From positions 47,911,609-47,975,608 of the forward strand of contig CM042084.1 in assembly GCA_023512835.1 (NCBI GenBank): DNA of 64,000 nucleotides, in the 5' to 3' direction. Source of the stretch: Taxillus chinensis. Lineage: Eukaryota; Streptophyta; Magnoliopsida; Santalales; Loranthaceae. Both the position numbers and the translations under genes were made by a program. How positions within the stretch are numbered: position 1 is the stretch's first letter; every line of letters begins with the position of its first letter. The notes below the pieces were generated by a model. The model did no database searches. It had not been told where the DNA came from and worked only from the letters and a program-made list of their open reading frames with translations. Of the stretch, positions 1 through 12,026 are shown piece after piece.

Positions 1-1640
1 ACAATGAGGTTGAGAAACCTCCCACGGATTCATAAGCCTATGTGTGAAGCATCCATTCGCTAGAATTCATATGATTGAACGAGAAGTCACCGCATTGACA
101 TAGCAGGGTACTCGGCGTTAGACGCCTACTCGTGTCACAATAAGACCAACACGCCACAATGTAGAATACCCAACAATGACACCACCGAGATTTGATGTCA
201 ACGGACACAACCAATTTACAACGCAGCCACACTCCATATGTAGACCTTACCCTGACAAAGAACACAAAGAGGTCACAAGGAAACACAAACAAACAAGACA
301 AAAGCATTATGCAAACCACAATCGCATTCCCACACATGGAGATCACCCCAAAGAGCACCATCATCACTGCTAAAACCACCTCACTCTATAGCGATACACG
401 CAACAACGAACCCAACCAATGCCAAAGGGAACTCAAGATGACTTACAATCCAGGACACAACTACATCAGGATGAAGTTTGCCCTTCACCACCTCGGTCAT
501 AGTCAACAAGGCGCCCAACGGTGTCCAAAGAGTAACTCAAAACAACAAACGTAGTACCATACTCAATCACGGCAAGACCAAAAAAAACTACTATTGGGCT
601 AACACCAGTCACCAACGTTGAGAATCTACTAAAGAATCCCATGAACCAGAACGTCACACAAATATCACCTCTCTGACTACGGTAAAATAGGGATCCACCA
701 AGGTCCCACACAACCTTCACTAACTGAGGCTTATGTTACAACCCAAGTGATAACGCCTTACTCAGTCGGCAGACATTCCATGCGATAAGAATCCTTTGAT
801 GCTGGGTAGTGGCCAACAACGTAGTTCTCTCCACCCTGGAAAACTCTCCTACCTGCAACATGACAATAACGGAATCCGCGATGTCACCACTCACAGGTCA
901 CAAGGGAATCCTTAGCCTCCAGGACATACTCCACCTCATGGCCCACTAACCCCGCTTATACCAACCGTCACGTTCTATCTCAACACACCAATAAAACACT
1001 CAAACTGACCAAGAAATACTCAGGCTCTAGCCTTAGCTAATTGTGATCACTGCCATTCCTCCAGGTAGGCACAAGAAACAAGACATGCAAACACCTGATT
1101 CGGGACTTTCATGTAGCACCCAAACACACCAACACCTTGATATCGTGAACCATCTCCCTTATCGCGTGATATTATACATGAAAAGTTTTCAAGGAGGACA
1201 TATGTAGGTCATTCGCCTACCACCACCGCTCTAATGCATACACCTTTTGATATCCGCCCGACATAAAAGTCTCCCCAAGGAGTAAAGACTAATACCCCGT
1301 CCTAGCAAAACTGTCACAATCGACTCAACTCGGGAAATCAAACAACTCTTTTTCTTTCCCAACTTACCAACATTTTAGTAACACCAGACAAGGAATAACA
1401 TAAACAACATCACCTCTAACACTCTTCCTCATCCTCACACCACAGTTACTATACCAATACGTCATGCCTCATCCTTCTCTACGCATATGTGTCGCAACAC
1501 CCACACGTAGCAACTCCGCTATATACCTTTACCACTTATGCAACACATACAACAAGACAATGCTACATTTTCTGCATATTCTCAACACATGCAACGAAAC
1601 ACAAGACACCTGATGAGTAGAACGTACCAGCTTTTAAACC
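1..1640. other. Unassigned decayed DNA, no gene seen
   Basis: No reading frame here has a recognisable domain, and the short frames have no family resemblance. Composition is like the neighbouring decayed gypsy interiors. By position it should be the far end, possibly the 3' LTR, of the minus-strand gypsy element whose 5' LTR starts at 3744, but no LTR terminus such as GGGTCATTACA was found. This is inference only. Confidence 0.3.
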
Positions 1641-1649
1641 TTCTCCTCT

Positions 1650-1730
1650 CCTTTAAACCCACTTCCCACAAGATACGGACCAAAGGAATGGCCCTACCAT
1701 GCAAAAGCACACCCTTAGTCCCTAGAGAAA
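1650..1730 (-). pseudogene. Relic of a gypsy chromodomain (element G0 or an older one)
   Basis: Read on the minus strand, this stretch gives LLHGRAIPLVRILWE, close to the LLRGRAIPLVRVLW segment at the end of the G1 and G2 integrases. That segment is the chromodomain-proximal part of Tekay/Del-like chromoviruses. The flanking codons are no longer clearly in frame, and the rest of the integrase is not recognisable. It supports the view that the DNA left of 3744 is a heavily deleted gypsy interior in minus orientation. Gag leader sequence follows only about 1.5 kb away, so most of pol is missing. Confidence 0.5.
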
Positions 1731-2407
1731 TGTTTTCCAGGATGTGGGTAAAAAGCCCGAATGAGGCCTGCCAAATCTCACTTGCTTACCTCTTGTTACC
1801 AATTGGATGCACCGGGCACGACCCTTGAAACCCACTCACAACCGATACTTGAGCTCTAGAATAATTCACATTTTATACATGTGCATACCCATTTCACAAC
1901 ATATTCTAGGAACATTACTCAAGGTCTTTCACACACCACAAACATAACAAATGGCTACCGCTGACCATCCGAGAACCCAGAACACCTATATAGTTACTAA
2001 CCAAAACTTGCAACGACCACTCTAGCCAACAAGATAACACTTCAAGGACTCTAAGAGCAGGCTATACTAGCTGCATTTTCCACCCTCAACCACAACGCTT
2101 GGAAAGGTAACCATAGGAATATCCCTTTCAAGTAGTACTCCACACATACCTTTATCCACATAAGAACATATCTCTATTATTCAAGGTTGCCAAGGAGGGG
2201 TCACACGTTACCCACAAGCCATCACCTCACGCCTCAAGCTCTACTAGCTAGCAAAAAGGTAGCCTACAAGGTTTGATTACTTTAATTATCCACGGTTGTC
2301 AAAATTGAATACCACTCCCATATAAAACCAACACTCACATATTTATCAGTTACTTATTATCCTTCTAGTGTCATAAATATAAATGTTCATTTTTCTTATT
2401 ATATTCT

Positions 2408-2443
<36 letters not shown>

Positions 2444-3109
2444 TTACAAGTCACCAACCACATCTATTAATAATGCTAACTCAAACGATCTCCTAAGCTT
2501 CACCAAACGGCAAACTGTGGCTCAAAAGCCCTACCAACGAGAATACCCCTCTATTACAAGTGTCTTAATTTAATTGCTAGAAACTCAACAATCAAAGGTC
2601 CACCCATCCTCACCTAAGTCAGTACAAGACTCAACCAATCACTATCTTCTGGAGATGTCCTACTTTTCCACGGATGCAACACCGATATCGTCTCCGCTAC
2701 ACTCTTTTCCAATGTCCCGATTGTCCACATTAAAACAACCCTTTAAGCAACCGGTCTCAAATTGATTTGTTGGGGATTGACCCCCATCTCGAAACTTGTG
2801 GCCATCTTCCGATTGCCCTCGTCCGCCTCTTGGGGTCCTTTCGCGATCAGGACAACAATGCTTCAGGTTGATCTTCATCCGAGCTCCTCTAAATGATGTG
2901 GGTTAACCGCCCTCGGCGTGCCTCGCTCTTAATCGCTTATCGAATCTCATCCCTCAATTCTGGAATAATCAGGGTTAAAATGCCAATCTCGCCCTGTGAA
3001 GATCATTACTTACAGCCTACTGGGCTCGCCACTTGCCCACTGGGTGGCGGGCTCTCCTGTCGTACGGGTCATAATTTTTCGGAGGCTAGGTACACGAGGA
3101 GGTAGCACT
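1731..3109 (-). other. Decayed interior of gypsy element G0, no usable frame
   Basis: The stretch lies between a chromodomain relic and a recognisable 5' leader, so gag and pol should be here, but no protease, RT or integrase motif survives. A short minus-strand frame at 2660-2878 is rich in Arg and Gly, like the region around the gag zinc knuckles of the related elements, but it has no complete CCHC motif. Nothing else could be assigned. Confidence 0.3.
2411..2438. repeat. (TA)n microsatellite
   Basis: An uninterrupted run of TA dinucleotides, about 14 units, in AT-rich surroundings. Length is probably variable between individuals. Confidence 0.9.
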
Positions 3110-3743
3110 CCAGGTTAACACTCAACGCTCTTAATACCATTACCGACTAGGCGTTTGGAGCTATAACTAATCTCAAAACACATTATCGTCACACATATTC
3201 GCAGATTCACATTTCACAGACTATACAAGTTCACACCTTCACATTGCACATATCATTTATACTCAAGTGATTATCTCATCGTTTTGAACACCACATTGCT
3301 TATTCCACACAATACCATACAAAGGCACACACTTAAGCATTCACATATCTCACCTAGTCATTTTCATAATATCAACAAGATTATCTCTATGTAGTTCGTT
3401 CACATTGCACAAGTCCACTAGTACACAAATTCCATACCACATTTTTTTTTTTGTAGTCATGCTTAAGTTGTCACAATATATCGAGTTGCACAATTAATTT
3501 TTTTTTTCATTTAAAACATTCCCACGCTTATCCATACATTCATGCATAAACAACAAATGCAACTAGTGCCCTAATGCCAATGTATGCAAATCCTACCACA
3601 AGACTGGACTACCCCAAGTACACCTTAGAGGCTCCAAGAGGACCATGTTGATCAGGCACGTCCCTCCAGGCCCCTCCAAAGGACTCAAGATAATCAAGTC
3701 CGCCCACTACCCTAGGCCAACTAGACCATGCTCGATACCATAT
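3110..3743 (-). other. 5' leader and primer-binding site of gypsy G0
   Basis: The part from about 3545 to 3743 matches the leaders just inside the 5' LTRs of G2 (27040-27241) and G1 (40560-40761), including AACTAGTGCCCTAATGCC (opposite strand to the element). Directly left of the LTR is GCTCGATACCATA. In minus orientation this is TATGGTATCGAGC, the initiator-tRNA-Met primer site with one base missing relative to G2, where the site is perfect. This fixes the LTR at 3744 as the 5' LTR of a minus-strand element whose body lies to the left. Confidence 0.75.
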
Positions 3744-4261
3744 TGTCACGCCCGGATTTCCAACCCGAGGAGACCGGAACGTGACCTTCCCTTTACCCGA
3801 GTTTGGATAAAGGGGATAGAATACAACATGCTCACACAGGATACCATACACTTCACATTTTATATTTAGAGAGACAAAAACCATATTTTTATTAAGTCCA
3901 AACATACAAGAGTGCCCAAACATGCTTTTATTACATAAAACTCCTCATTACAATATCCTCCCACCGGGGTTACAAAGCTCACACAATAACAAATAAACTC
4001 AAATAATAATAAACAAAGCCACAAAACAAGAACTGCCTCCAACTTGGGTGTTCCCGCCTAACGCCTGTAGGTCCCTGTAGAAAAACCAAACAAGAGGAGG
4101 GGTGAGCAACCACGGCTAAGCAGGGATCATGTCTCCCCAACCCATCCCATGCTCCTAGCATCTACATGCCATGTGTACAAGTGCAGTGTCGTGATACAAT
4201 TATTTCAACAAATATAATGGCAAGCTATATCAGCAAATACAATTATTTCCACAGCCACACA

Positions 4262-4415
4262 GGCTAGCACATGAATAGTCCCGGGCTTCCACAGCCACCA
4301 GGTTTCCAAGAGCAGTCCCGGGCTTCCACAGCCACCGGGTTTCACAATAGTCTCGGGCTTCCACAGCCACCGGGTTTCACAAAACAGTCCCGGGCTTCCA
4401 TAGCCACCGGGTTTC
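4262..4415 (-). repeat. Tandem repeat of about 38 bp in the G0 LTR
   Basis: Four imperfect copies of a unit containing TCCCGGGCTTCCACAGCC and ACCGGGTTTCAC. The same unit is repeated in both G1 LTRs (33845-34095 and 41245-41530). It sits in the transcribed (R/U5-like) half of the LTR. The glycine- and tryptophan-rich frames it creates are not genes. Confidence 0.9.
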
Positions 4416-4998
4416 ATAAAACACAGTATACATAACCACTCAGGCATAAAACCAAACACTTAGTAGGCACACATTCACAAATGTACAAACCCAACCACTC
4501 AGGCATAAAAACAAACACTTGGCATGCACACCTTTACCAACTCACAATTCTAGCCATACTGGCATATTATCAAACACATACTGGGCATATTCATACAAAC
4601 ATATTCACATAGGCATTTTATCAAACATTTAACATGCACTGCCCACCCAACATCAGAATCACACCAAAATGCCATTGAAAGCCAACATTCATATAGGAGA
4701 TCACACCTATATGAATTTACATATAAGTATTATAGCAATAACAACGGAAACTTTACAAAATATCCATAGGGCCTAACCCCGGAATAGACCAGGAAAGACA
4801 GAACCCCTACCTCAAAGATCCTCCACGCTCTTGCCTCCACGCTTAATGCCGTCCAACCACGGGAATGACAACGACACCCTACAAACGGAGCTCTCTCTCT
4901 CAATCTCCCTCTCTCTCTCTCGTGACGGCCGCGGCGGCCGACAACAAAAAACCCTAAACCTAAAATAAAGAGAGCTCCTCTTTAGATAGACCTCACTT

Positions 4999-5253
4999 AT
5001 CAAAACGACGTAGTTTTGATAAATGAAATCCCACCATCAAAACGACGTAGTTTTGATAAATTAAACACACCATCAAAACGGCGTAGTTTTGATAAATGAA
5101 ACACACCATCAAAACGACGTAGTTTTGATAAATAAAACACACCATCAAAACGACGTAGTTTTGATAAATGAAACACACCATCAAAACGACGTAGTTTTGA
5201 TAAATAAAACACACCATCAAAACGACGTAGTTTTGATAAATAAAACATAAACT
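4999..5253 (-). repeat. Seven-copy 36-bp array of a palindromic box in the G0 LTR
   Basis: Seven copies, starting at 5001, 5038, 5074, 5110, 5146, 5182 and 5218, so the period is 36 (37 for the first). Each copy has 8-base arms ATCAAAAC / GTTTTGAT around a 6-base core GACGTA (one copy GGCGTA), then a 14-base linker. Related LTRs have only two copies of the box just upstream of the TATA box. By position this is an expanded U3 promoter element. The core holds an ACGT, the centre of bZIP-type sites, but the binding factor is inference. The linkers are nearly identical, so it is not a CRISPR array. Confidence 0.95.
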
Positions 5254-5596
5254 AACCACTCCGCTTCCACACAGGACAAAATACCCACAATCCGAACATG
5301 GTCATTGTCACACGCAGCCTCTACACGCTCCCACTTGAGCTCATTACACTCTCTAACAACCAAGCCACGAAGACTCGTAGAAACACTCCTTCGAAGATTA
5401 GCTGGAAACGCGGCCTCGAAGATCTGTCTCGAAGATCTAACTTTCGACCCTCAAACCTTCGAACTTCGACCCTCGGTCTTCGACCCTACGACCCAAATCT
5501 TCGGGTCTTCCACCTTTCGACCCAAGCGTTCGCCCAGGGTATTGTTCATCTTCGTTCCAGCTTGTTCTACCCAAAACACGGGTCATTACAGCAGCA

Positions 5597-7590
5597 TGCT
5601 ATTCAACACTCGCCTAAACTCCGGGGGAGCTCAAGAGCCCATCCCCAACTGAAGCAACAGTGAGAATGTCGATCCACCTGAACCTGCTGCTGCCGCTGCT
5701 CCCCAACCATGGAGTTCGAGTTTCACTCTGACCAAACCGCCAAAGTTCACACCTGAGCTTTTCTCCCAGTGGAAAGCTCGCATGAGGATGTTCATGACAT
5801 GTCATGATCATCTCATGTGGCCCTGTCTTCATCAGGAGATGCCAATTCCGATGACTATCGGAGAACATGGAGTTAGAAGGCCAAAGACGGATGCTGAACT
5901 TACCCATGATGAAAGAGCCTGGCAGTGTGCTAATGAAAAGGCTCTGGCATACGTAACATCGTCTTTGGACTCCGAGGCTTTCATGGACGTCCAAGGCTGC
6001 ACGACAGCGAAAGCCGTTTGGGATAAACTGACAATCCTCTATGAGGGAAGTCGGTCTCAAATGGAGAACGTTATTTGTGCTCTCGACGGAACTTCGAGAG
6101 CTTTAATCACAAACCTAGCGAATCCCTTGAGAGCATTTATCGGAGATTCGGCAAGCTCATTCTTGAGCTAAAAACTGTCAACGAGCACTACTCTCAATCC
6201 CAAATCAATGACAAATTTTTTTGCTCCTTGCCTGATCGCTACTACTCCAAACAACTCCAGATGCAAGCTGATAAGAACTGGCCGTATACTGCCCTTGAAG
6301 AACTATACGGAGAACTACGAACTCATGAGGTCATATTCAAATATTCTGACCGAGATGAGAAAATAGCTCGGAAAGAAAAAGGGGTAGCCTTAAAAGCTAC
6401 GGAATGTCCCAGTATTCAGCAGGATGAAGATACGATAGAGTCAGAAAACTCTGACTCGGACGCTGAAGAGGAAATAACTCTTCTTGTCAAATCTTTTGAA
6501 CGATTCCTCCAGAAAAGTAGAAAAGGATTCAGAAGAGGCTCCTCATCATCATCCAGAAGGAATGAGCGATCGGAGTTGAGTTCCCTAGAATGCTTTAACT
6601 ATGGGAAACCCGGTCATTGGGCCAAGGATTGTAAATCCAAATCTAATATGGTCGATAAAAGTGACAAGGTTACTCCTCGACACTCCACCTCAGATAATAA
6701 TAAACACAAGAGAAAGGTGTTCGTCACAAAGTATGTCAGCGGCTCTGAAGAAGAGGAGGAATCCTCGGATGATGAGCCAACCCCAAAGCCAAACGTCCGT
6801 CTTATGGAAAATACTGAGGTACCTTCTATCTTCGAGCTCATGAGTAAATTAGAATCTCTAACTGTTGAATGAGATCATGAAAACACCGAGAGACTAATAA
6901 TTACTCAAATGTACAAAGATATGGAAAGTCAGAATAAACGTCTTGAATTCTCTATTGCTCGACTTGAAAAAGACATAGCTGACTTCAGAGGAAAAGAGAC
7001 TTGGTATCATGACTTAAGAGCAGAAAATCATTTGCTAAATACCAACCTAATAGGCCTAGAAACTATTGTAAAAAGACTCGAGAATGAACTCGAAAAGGAA
7101 AAAGAAATAAATCATAAGTGGCTAAAATCTGGGGAAATAGCCTCTACATTTAGGACTGATCCAGACAACATCCGAGTTAAACCTGGCCTAGGCTCCGAAT
7201 CATCAACTTCCAATGCACAAGCCTCTGAGTGCCCTCCGGACTTCATTCCAAAACTAACCAACTTGTATCCTATTAGTACATCTAAACCGTTGGATGGTTT
7301 TGTTTCAGTGGCACCATAGTTTATGAATATGGAAGACAGTCATATTGCTAGTCCCGAAGCAGTAGCACCCGCTCTAAAAGATGAAGGGAAAGTTGCTGTA
7401 GTTAAAGCCGAAACTGTAGCACCCAGAAACAAAGGAAAGGCTAAGGTTGACGCATCTAGGGCCAAGAGCATGTCACCCACTCGTAAAGAATTAGGCCATA
7501 GGGATCAGAGTAGAAAATCTGTAAAACTTAAGAAACCTGTATCCCCTGTTGTAACTCCACACCATAATGTCTATTCGATCTGTAGATAAA
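5597..7590 (+). pseudogene. gag: Gag of Sirevirus A (broken)
   Basis: Capsid and nucleocapsid precursor. The frame opens at the G0 junction, so the true start may be lost. It runs through the copia gag domain (about 5740-6420), with the change of frame near 6080 showing an indel. A serine/arginine-rich stretch and a zinc knuckle at about 6591 (CFNYGKPGHWAKDC) follow. The second cysteine of the CCHC motif is Tyr, so zinc binding is probably lost. After a TGA at 6870 the same frame continues into a coiled-coil segment (6909-7140), typical of the long Sirevirus gag. A basic Lys/Pro/Ala-rich region follows. Further stops occur at about 5650, 7317 and 7587; the last falls in a second knuckle-like motif ending GHYHYEC. 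Copy C carries the same C-terminal part. Confidence 0.85.
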
Positions 7591-8330
7591 TAGGCCACTA
7601 TCATTATGAGTGTTGGAGTCTTATAGATGGCTGGTTATGTAATCAAATTCACAGTAATAAAAATCAGCTTATCAAAAAGGGTTCTTCTGGCAAAACAAAA
7701 TCTAAATCATTACGGAGTGTCTCACATAAGAAAACCCAACATAAAGAAGTATCTAATACGGAAAAGGCTAAGTCAACTTGGAAAGTTAAAATTCCTAACA
7801 AAGTAAAATCCAGAATAGTTGACACTGTTATTGCTTCTCCTAACCGCCCGAAACAAGTTTGGGCACCAAAAGTGTAATCTATTGTTCTACAGGGGCATCT
7901 CTGGAACTCATTGTCGGACCACTTAAAATCAAAGATCAATCAAAGCAAGTGGATCCTCGATAGTGGATGCTCCGGACATATGACGGGTGATCAGACTCTA
8001 CTTGTTGAAGTTAATGACAAACGAGGTCCATCCGTATCATATGGTGACAACAGCAAAGGTAAGACTGTTGGGTATAGCACTTTAACCAATGGCTGTGTAT
8101 CAATCACTAAAGTTGCACTACTCGAAGGTTTGAAGCATAATTTGCTAAGTGTCAGTAATTTATGTGACAAAGGATTTACTATTTCCTTTATGTCCAATAC
8201 CTGTACAGTTAGGGAAAACTTATCCGGAGATATTAAGCTATCCGGATCAAGAGATGGGGACATATACTCAGTGGTCTTAAGAAATAATTCCTCTGGCCCT
8301 GTATGCTTCCTCACTACAACGATCAGATGA
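7591..8330 (+). pseudogene. Gag C-terminal tail and aspartic protease of Sirevirus A
   Basis: After the stop at about 7587 the frame continues with a basic tail ending PKQVWAPKV, also found at the end of gag in copy C. The copia protease follows, with its catalytic motif DSGCSGHMTG at about 7960. This part of the polyprotein would release capsid, protease, integrase and RT. The motif itself is intact in this copy, whereas copy C has a one-base insertion inside it. The frame ends at 8330 because of a shift just before the GAG-pre-integrase domain. Confidence 0.85.
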
Positions 8331-9640
8331 AGAAAGTTGGCTATGGCACAAGCGGTGCACACATTTAAATTTTAAGACTCTGTCTAAATTAACGTCGCCG
8401 ATTTGGTTACCTGGTCTGCCTAAACATAAATACTCCAGAGATACTCTCTGTCGAGAATGTCAACTTGGCAAATAGACCAAACATAGTTTTAAGAGCAAAT
8501 CAGTTAATTTAATAACTGCTCCCTTACAACTTCTTCATATGGACCTTTGCGGTCCCATTTCTGTTCCTTTACTAGCTAGTGCGAGATATACCCTTGTGTT
8601 TATCGATGACTTCACCAGGTACACATGGGTGATGTTCCTGAAGTCTAAGGATCAAACCTTTGAACATTTTGTAGATCTCTTCAATTGGATAAGCAACTCA
8701 CAAGGACTGAGCATTAAATGCATTAGGAGTGATCATGGTACAAAATTTGATTTTTCATATATGAGGTCATATTGTTCTGAACAGGGCATTCAGCATGACT
8801 TCTCTGTGCCTAGAACTCCACAACAAAATGGGGTAGCTGAGCGCAAGAATCGCACTTTAGTTGAGGCTGGTAGATCTATGTTAGCAGGGGCAAAGCTTCC
8901 TCGCCTATGGGCTCAAGTCGTGTCCACTGCCTGCTACGTTCGAAACGAACTCTAATAAATAAATTTACCATGAAAACACCCTATGAGATGTGGAGAGGAC
9001 GAAAGCCCTCAATTTCACATTTCCAAGCTTTTGGGTGTACTTGCTACGTCTTGAACAACGGCAAAGAATCCCGGAATAAATTTGAACCAAAAATCTGATG
9101 ATGGGATATTTGTCGGATACTCACTACATAGTAAGGCTTATCGAATCTTCAATAGAAAACTTTTTTAAAGTTAAGAATCTATCCATGTGACTTTTGATGA
9201 AGCTAACTTATATTGGTCAAAAGTTTGTTCTTCAAGTTCTAATGTGTAGGATAAGGATGACAACATCGACTATTCAAAGTTTATGAATGTTCCTGTCACT
9301 CACACTGACCAATCACGTAGCATCAGTGAAGCACGAAGAAATGATACGGATGATGCTACGGACGAATCGGACTATGGACTTCCATTCAACTCCGGACACA
9401 TTCTTACGGATATCCAAAACTCCGGAGTACCTTCAAGTCCTTTCGGACCAATTAATACTGAAAGCAACAGTGTTGAAGAACCACCAAGTACTTCCGAACC
9501 TGTTAATATAGAAATAACTGACCCGAAAGAGGTTCAACCAGCAGACGAACTTGAACCACCTAGTCTGGGTGAACTTCAAATTATTGAGGATCCACCATCA
9601 CATGCGCAAAACTTCAGGTAGACAAGAAACCACCCTCCAG
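8331..9640 (+). pseudogene. Integrase of Sirevirus A (broken)
   Basis: GAG-pre-integrase zinc region (WLWHKRCTH at about 8338, CRECQLGK at about 8453), then the rve core. The D-D-E residues are visible in LLHMDLCGP (about 8533), IRSDHGT (about 8725) and NGVAERKN (about 8828). Damage: TAG in the QLGK*TKH segment at about 8474, tandem stops at about 8953, and shifts near 8940 and 9095 compared with the 549-codon open frame in copy C. The C-terminal acidic linker (9283-9621), rich in Asp, Glu, Ser and Pro, leads to RT. The enzyme would insert the cDNA, but this copy is dead. Confidence 0.9.
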
Positions 9641-10694
9641 ATCAAGTGATTGGTGATCCTACTGTTGGTGTAAGAACAAGAGCAGCCACCTCTAACATGT
9701 GTCTTTACTCATGTTTTCTATCACAAGTAGAGCCAAAGGTGGTGGATGAAGCTCTTCAAGATTCCAACTGGGTCGATGCTATGCAAGAAGAGCTTAATCA
9801 ATTCAAGAGGAATGAATTGTGGACATTAGTACCAAGGCCAAAGTCTCAACAAGTCATAGGTGTTAAATGGGTGTTCCGGAACAAACTAGATACGGATGAA
9901 ATATTAATTCAGAACAAAGCCCGACTGGTAGCCAAGGGTTATCGTCAAGAAGAAGGAATAGATTATGACGAAACCTTTGCTCCAATAGCAAGACTTGAGG
10001 CAATCAGAATGCATCTTATGAGAACTTCATAGTTTATCAAATGGACGTCAAGAGCGCATTTCTGAATGGAGATCTTCAAGAGGAGGTTTATGTAGAACAA
10101 CCTTCAAGATTCATTGAGTCCAAGGTCGGACATCTAGTTTACAAACTACGGAAAGCCTTGTACGGACTGAAGCAAGCTCCTAGAGCTTGGTACGACACAC
10201 TCTCAGAGTTTTTACTTGCTCACAACTTTTAAAAAGGGAAGATTGACACCACGTTGTTCTTATGAAAAGAGAAAGGACACTCTCTAATTGTACAGATATA
10301 TGTGGATGATATCATTTTCGGATCATCAAATCCGAAGCTTTGTAAGGAGTTTGCTAAGTTGATGACTGGCAAGTTCGAAATGAGTATGATGGGAGAACTG
10401 TCCTATTTCCTTGGAATAGAAGTTAAACAATTGAAGGAAGGGATCTTCATTAACCAAGCTAAGTACACACGTGACTTAATCAAGAAGTTTGGTATGGAAG
10501 GCTCATCTCCCGTCAAGACTCCTATGCCAGTCAGTGCCAAGTTAGACCCTGATGTGGAAGGCAATTCAGTAAATGTAACTGAGTACAGAGGGATGATAGG
10601 ATCCTTGCTGTATCTTACAGCAAGTCGCCCGGACATTATGTTTGTAAGTTGCATCTGTGCAAGATATCAGGCGAATCCCAAAGAGTCACATATT
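9641..10694 (+). pseudogene. Reverse transcriptase of Sirevirus A (broken, split by S1)
   Basis: RVT_2-type RT. Visible are [12 protein letters not shown] (about 9769), [23 protein letters not shown] (about 9916-9984), [20 protein letters not shown] and the catalytic YVDDIIFG (about 10300). A deletion near 10015 removes about 10 residues found in copy C and shifts the frame. Stops occur at about 10231 and 10263. The frame runs into solo LTR S1 at 10695, in the middle of the conserved segment that resumes at 12510 (MLHVKRILRYLKGT). Confidence 0.92.
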
Positions 10695-11257
10695 GTAATG
10701 ACCCGTGTGTAACCCGTGTGTAAGAAGTTAACCATAAACACCTTGGATGTTGGTGCACAAGTGTGAGGTAAGGGATGAGCCCAAGAGGGGACTTTTGGGA
10801 TGTGCATGTGACAAGTGGTAACGTACCTTTATGCCCTAGGAAGATGCTATGCGTATACATGCGGTTTTAAGCTGTTTCGGCTGATCTTGGAGCTCACTTT
10901 TGACCTAGTAGATGGCCTCAAACAATTGGCGTGCAAGAACAAAAGTTTCTTAGAATGAGGTCCTCTATCTACCACAGAAATTTCAGAGCATTTGGAGCTG
11001 AACGTGAATTTACCCATTTCACGTGCAAGCATGTTTTTGCTCCTCAGGCCTCTACAAGATGCAAGGAGACTTGTGGTGAAGTTTGAGTGCATTTGGAGCT
11101 GCACGCCAATTGGGGAATTGGCGTGCAAATTGGCGTGCAGGCATATTTTTGCATGGTTCCCTTGGTTTTGACATTCTAAGGAACTTTCTCCAAAGGACCA
11201 TGTTGAAATTCTGAGTATTTTGGCCTGTATGGGTGCGGAAAGGTGCTAACGTGTGTG

Positions 11258-11337
11258 ATCAAAACTACGTCGTTTTGATCCTGGGTTTCACTTAATCAAA
11301 ACTACGTCGTTTTGATGTGGATGGTATCTATATAAGG
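11258..11337 (+). promoter_or_regulatory. LTR promoter: two palindromic boxes and a TATA box
   Basis: Two copies of the ATCAAAAC..GTTTTGAT box (11258-11279 and 11295-11316; core TACGTC in this orientation), then CTATATAAGG at 11329-11337. A GA-rich tract (11394-11425), probably in the transcribed leader, follows. The same order is seen, reversed, in both G1 LTRs (boxes about 34748-34806, TATA about 34729). The spacing of boxes to TATA is about 12 bases, so they look like proximal activator sites. Confidence 0.7.
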
Positions 11338-11889
11338 AGGGCTTGAGTTTGAGTTTAGGGTTCTTGTGTTCCTTTGCTGCAGCTGCTGCCTGAGAGAGAG
11401 AGAGAGAGCTAGAGAGAGAGGGAAGGGGAGTTGCTGGTTGCTGCCGGAGCATCTTGCGTGGGGAGGACGGCGTTTGGCGCGGGAGCAAGGAAGATCTGTT
11501 TTAAGGTAGGGGTTCTGTTCTTCCTAAGTCCTTCTCTGTCCTAGGGTTCCAGGGCAGATTTCTGGTTATAACTGTTATATATAAATATGTAATCCATATA
11601 GGTGTGATCTCCTATATGGATGTTGGCCTTCAGTGGCATGTTGGTGTGATTCTGTGGATTACATGCTATGTGTTCGATGAAATGCCTGTGTGAATATAGC
11701 TGTATGTATATGCCCATTACGTGTTTGATAATATGCCTGTGTGGCTGGACTTGTGATTTAGTGTATGTATGTATGCTGGGTGTGTGTTCTATTGCCTGAA
11801 TGGCTGGGATTGTGCACTGGTGAGCGGGTGCACACCAAGTGTTTGGTTTTATGTTTGTGTGACTGTGGTGTAAGTTGTGTGCCTGACTG

Positions 11890-12026
11890 TGGTATCTGGC
11901 CTGAAGAGGCGGTTAAACTACTTTGCCTAAGAGGCGGTTAAACCAGTGGCCTGAAGAGGCGGTTAAATCACTTGGCCTGAAGAGGCGGTTAAATAACTTG
12001 GCCTGAAGAGGCGGTTAAATCACTTG
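11890..12026 (+). repeat. Tandem repeat of about 26 bp (GGCCTGAAGAGGCGGTTAAA)
   Basis: Five copies of GGCCTGAAGAGGCGGTTAAA with a short variable tail; the second copy lacks a few bases. It lies in the same part of the LTR where G0 and G1 have the unrelated 38-bp CCGGGCTTCC repeat. This LTR region therefore appears prone to acquiring different minisatellites. Confidence 0.9.

Larger units (their letters stand above)
3744..5590 (-). mobile_element. 5' LTR of gypsy chromovirus G0
   Basis: On the plus strand it starts TGTCACGCCCGG and ends GGGTCATTACA, so in element orientation it is TGTAATGACCC...GGCGTGACA. Both ends have the TG..CA form. The left neighbour is the primer-binding site. The right neighbour is the gag of Sirevirus A, so G0 inserted into that gag. 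It shares layout with S1, S3 and the G1 and G2 LTRs: an R-like region with 38-bp repeats, a CT-rich leader segment and palindromic boxes. The right-hand 250 bases (about 5300-5560) are rich in TTCGA-type words not seen in the other LTRs. The target duplication cannot be checked because the other end is outside the window. Confidence 0.85.

Noticed and set aside
1..3743. A host gene in the left 3.7 kb
   Set aside because: Only a chromodomain relic and a retroelement leader could be recognised; short frames show no domain or exon-like pattern.
4993..5259. CRISPR-like array and an 88-residue repeat protein in the seven-copy block
   Set aside because: Spacers between the palindromic cores are nearly identical 14-base linkers, and the block lies in an LTR; the protein-like frames (IYQNYVVLMVC units) simply translate the DNA repeat.
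8331..9640. Treating Sirevirus A and the ULP1-like ORF B as proven parts of one element from this locus alone
   Set aside because: Between them lies G2 and a deletion; the link is inferred from copy C and is therefore scored lower.
11258..11316. Palindromic ATCAAAAC..GTTTTGAT boxes as transcription terminators
   Set aside because: They lie upstream of a TATA box in a plant LTR, not after a gene, and lack a U-run; a promoter role is more consistent.
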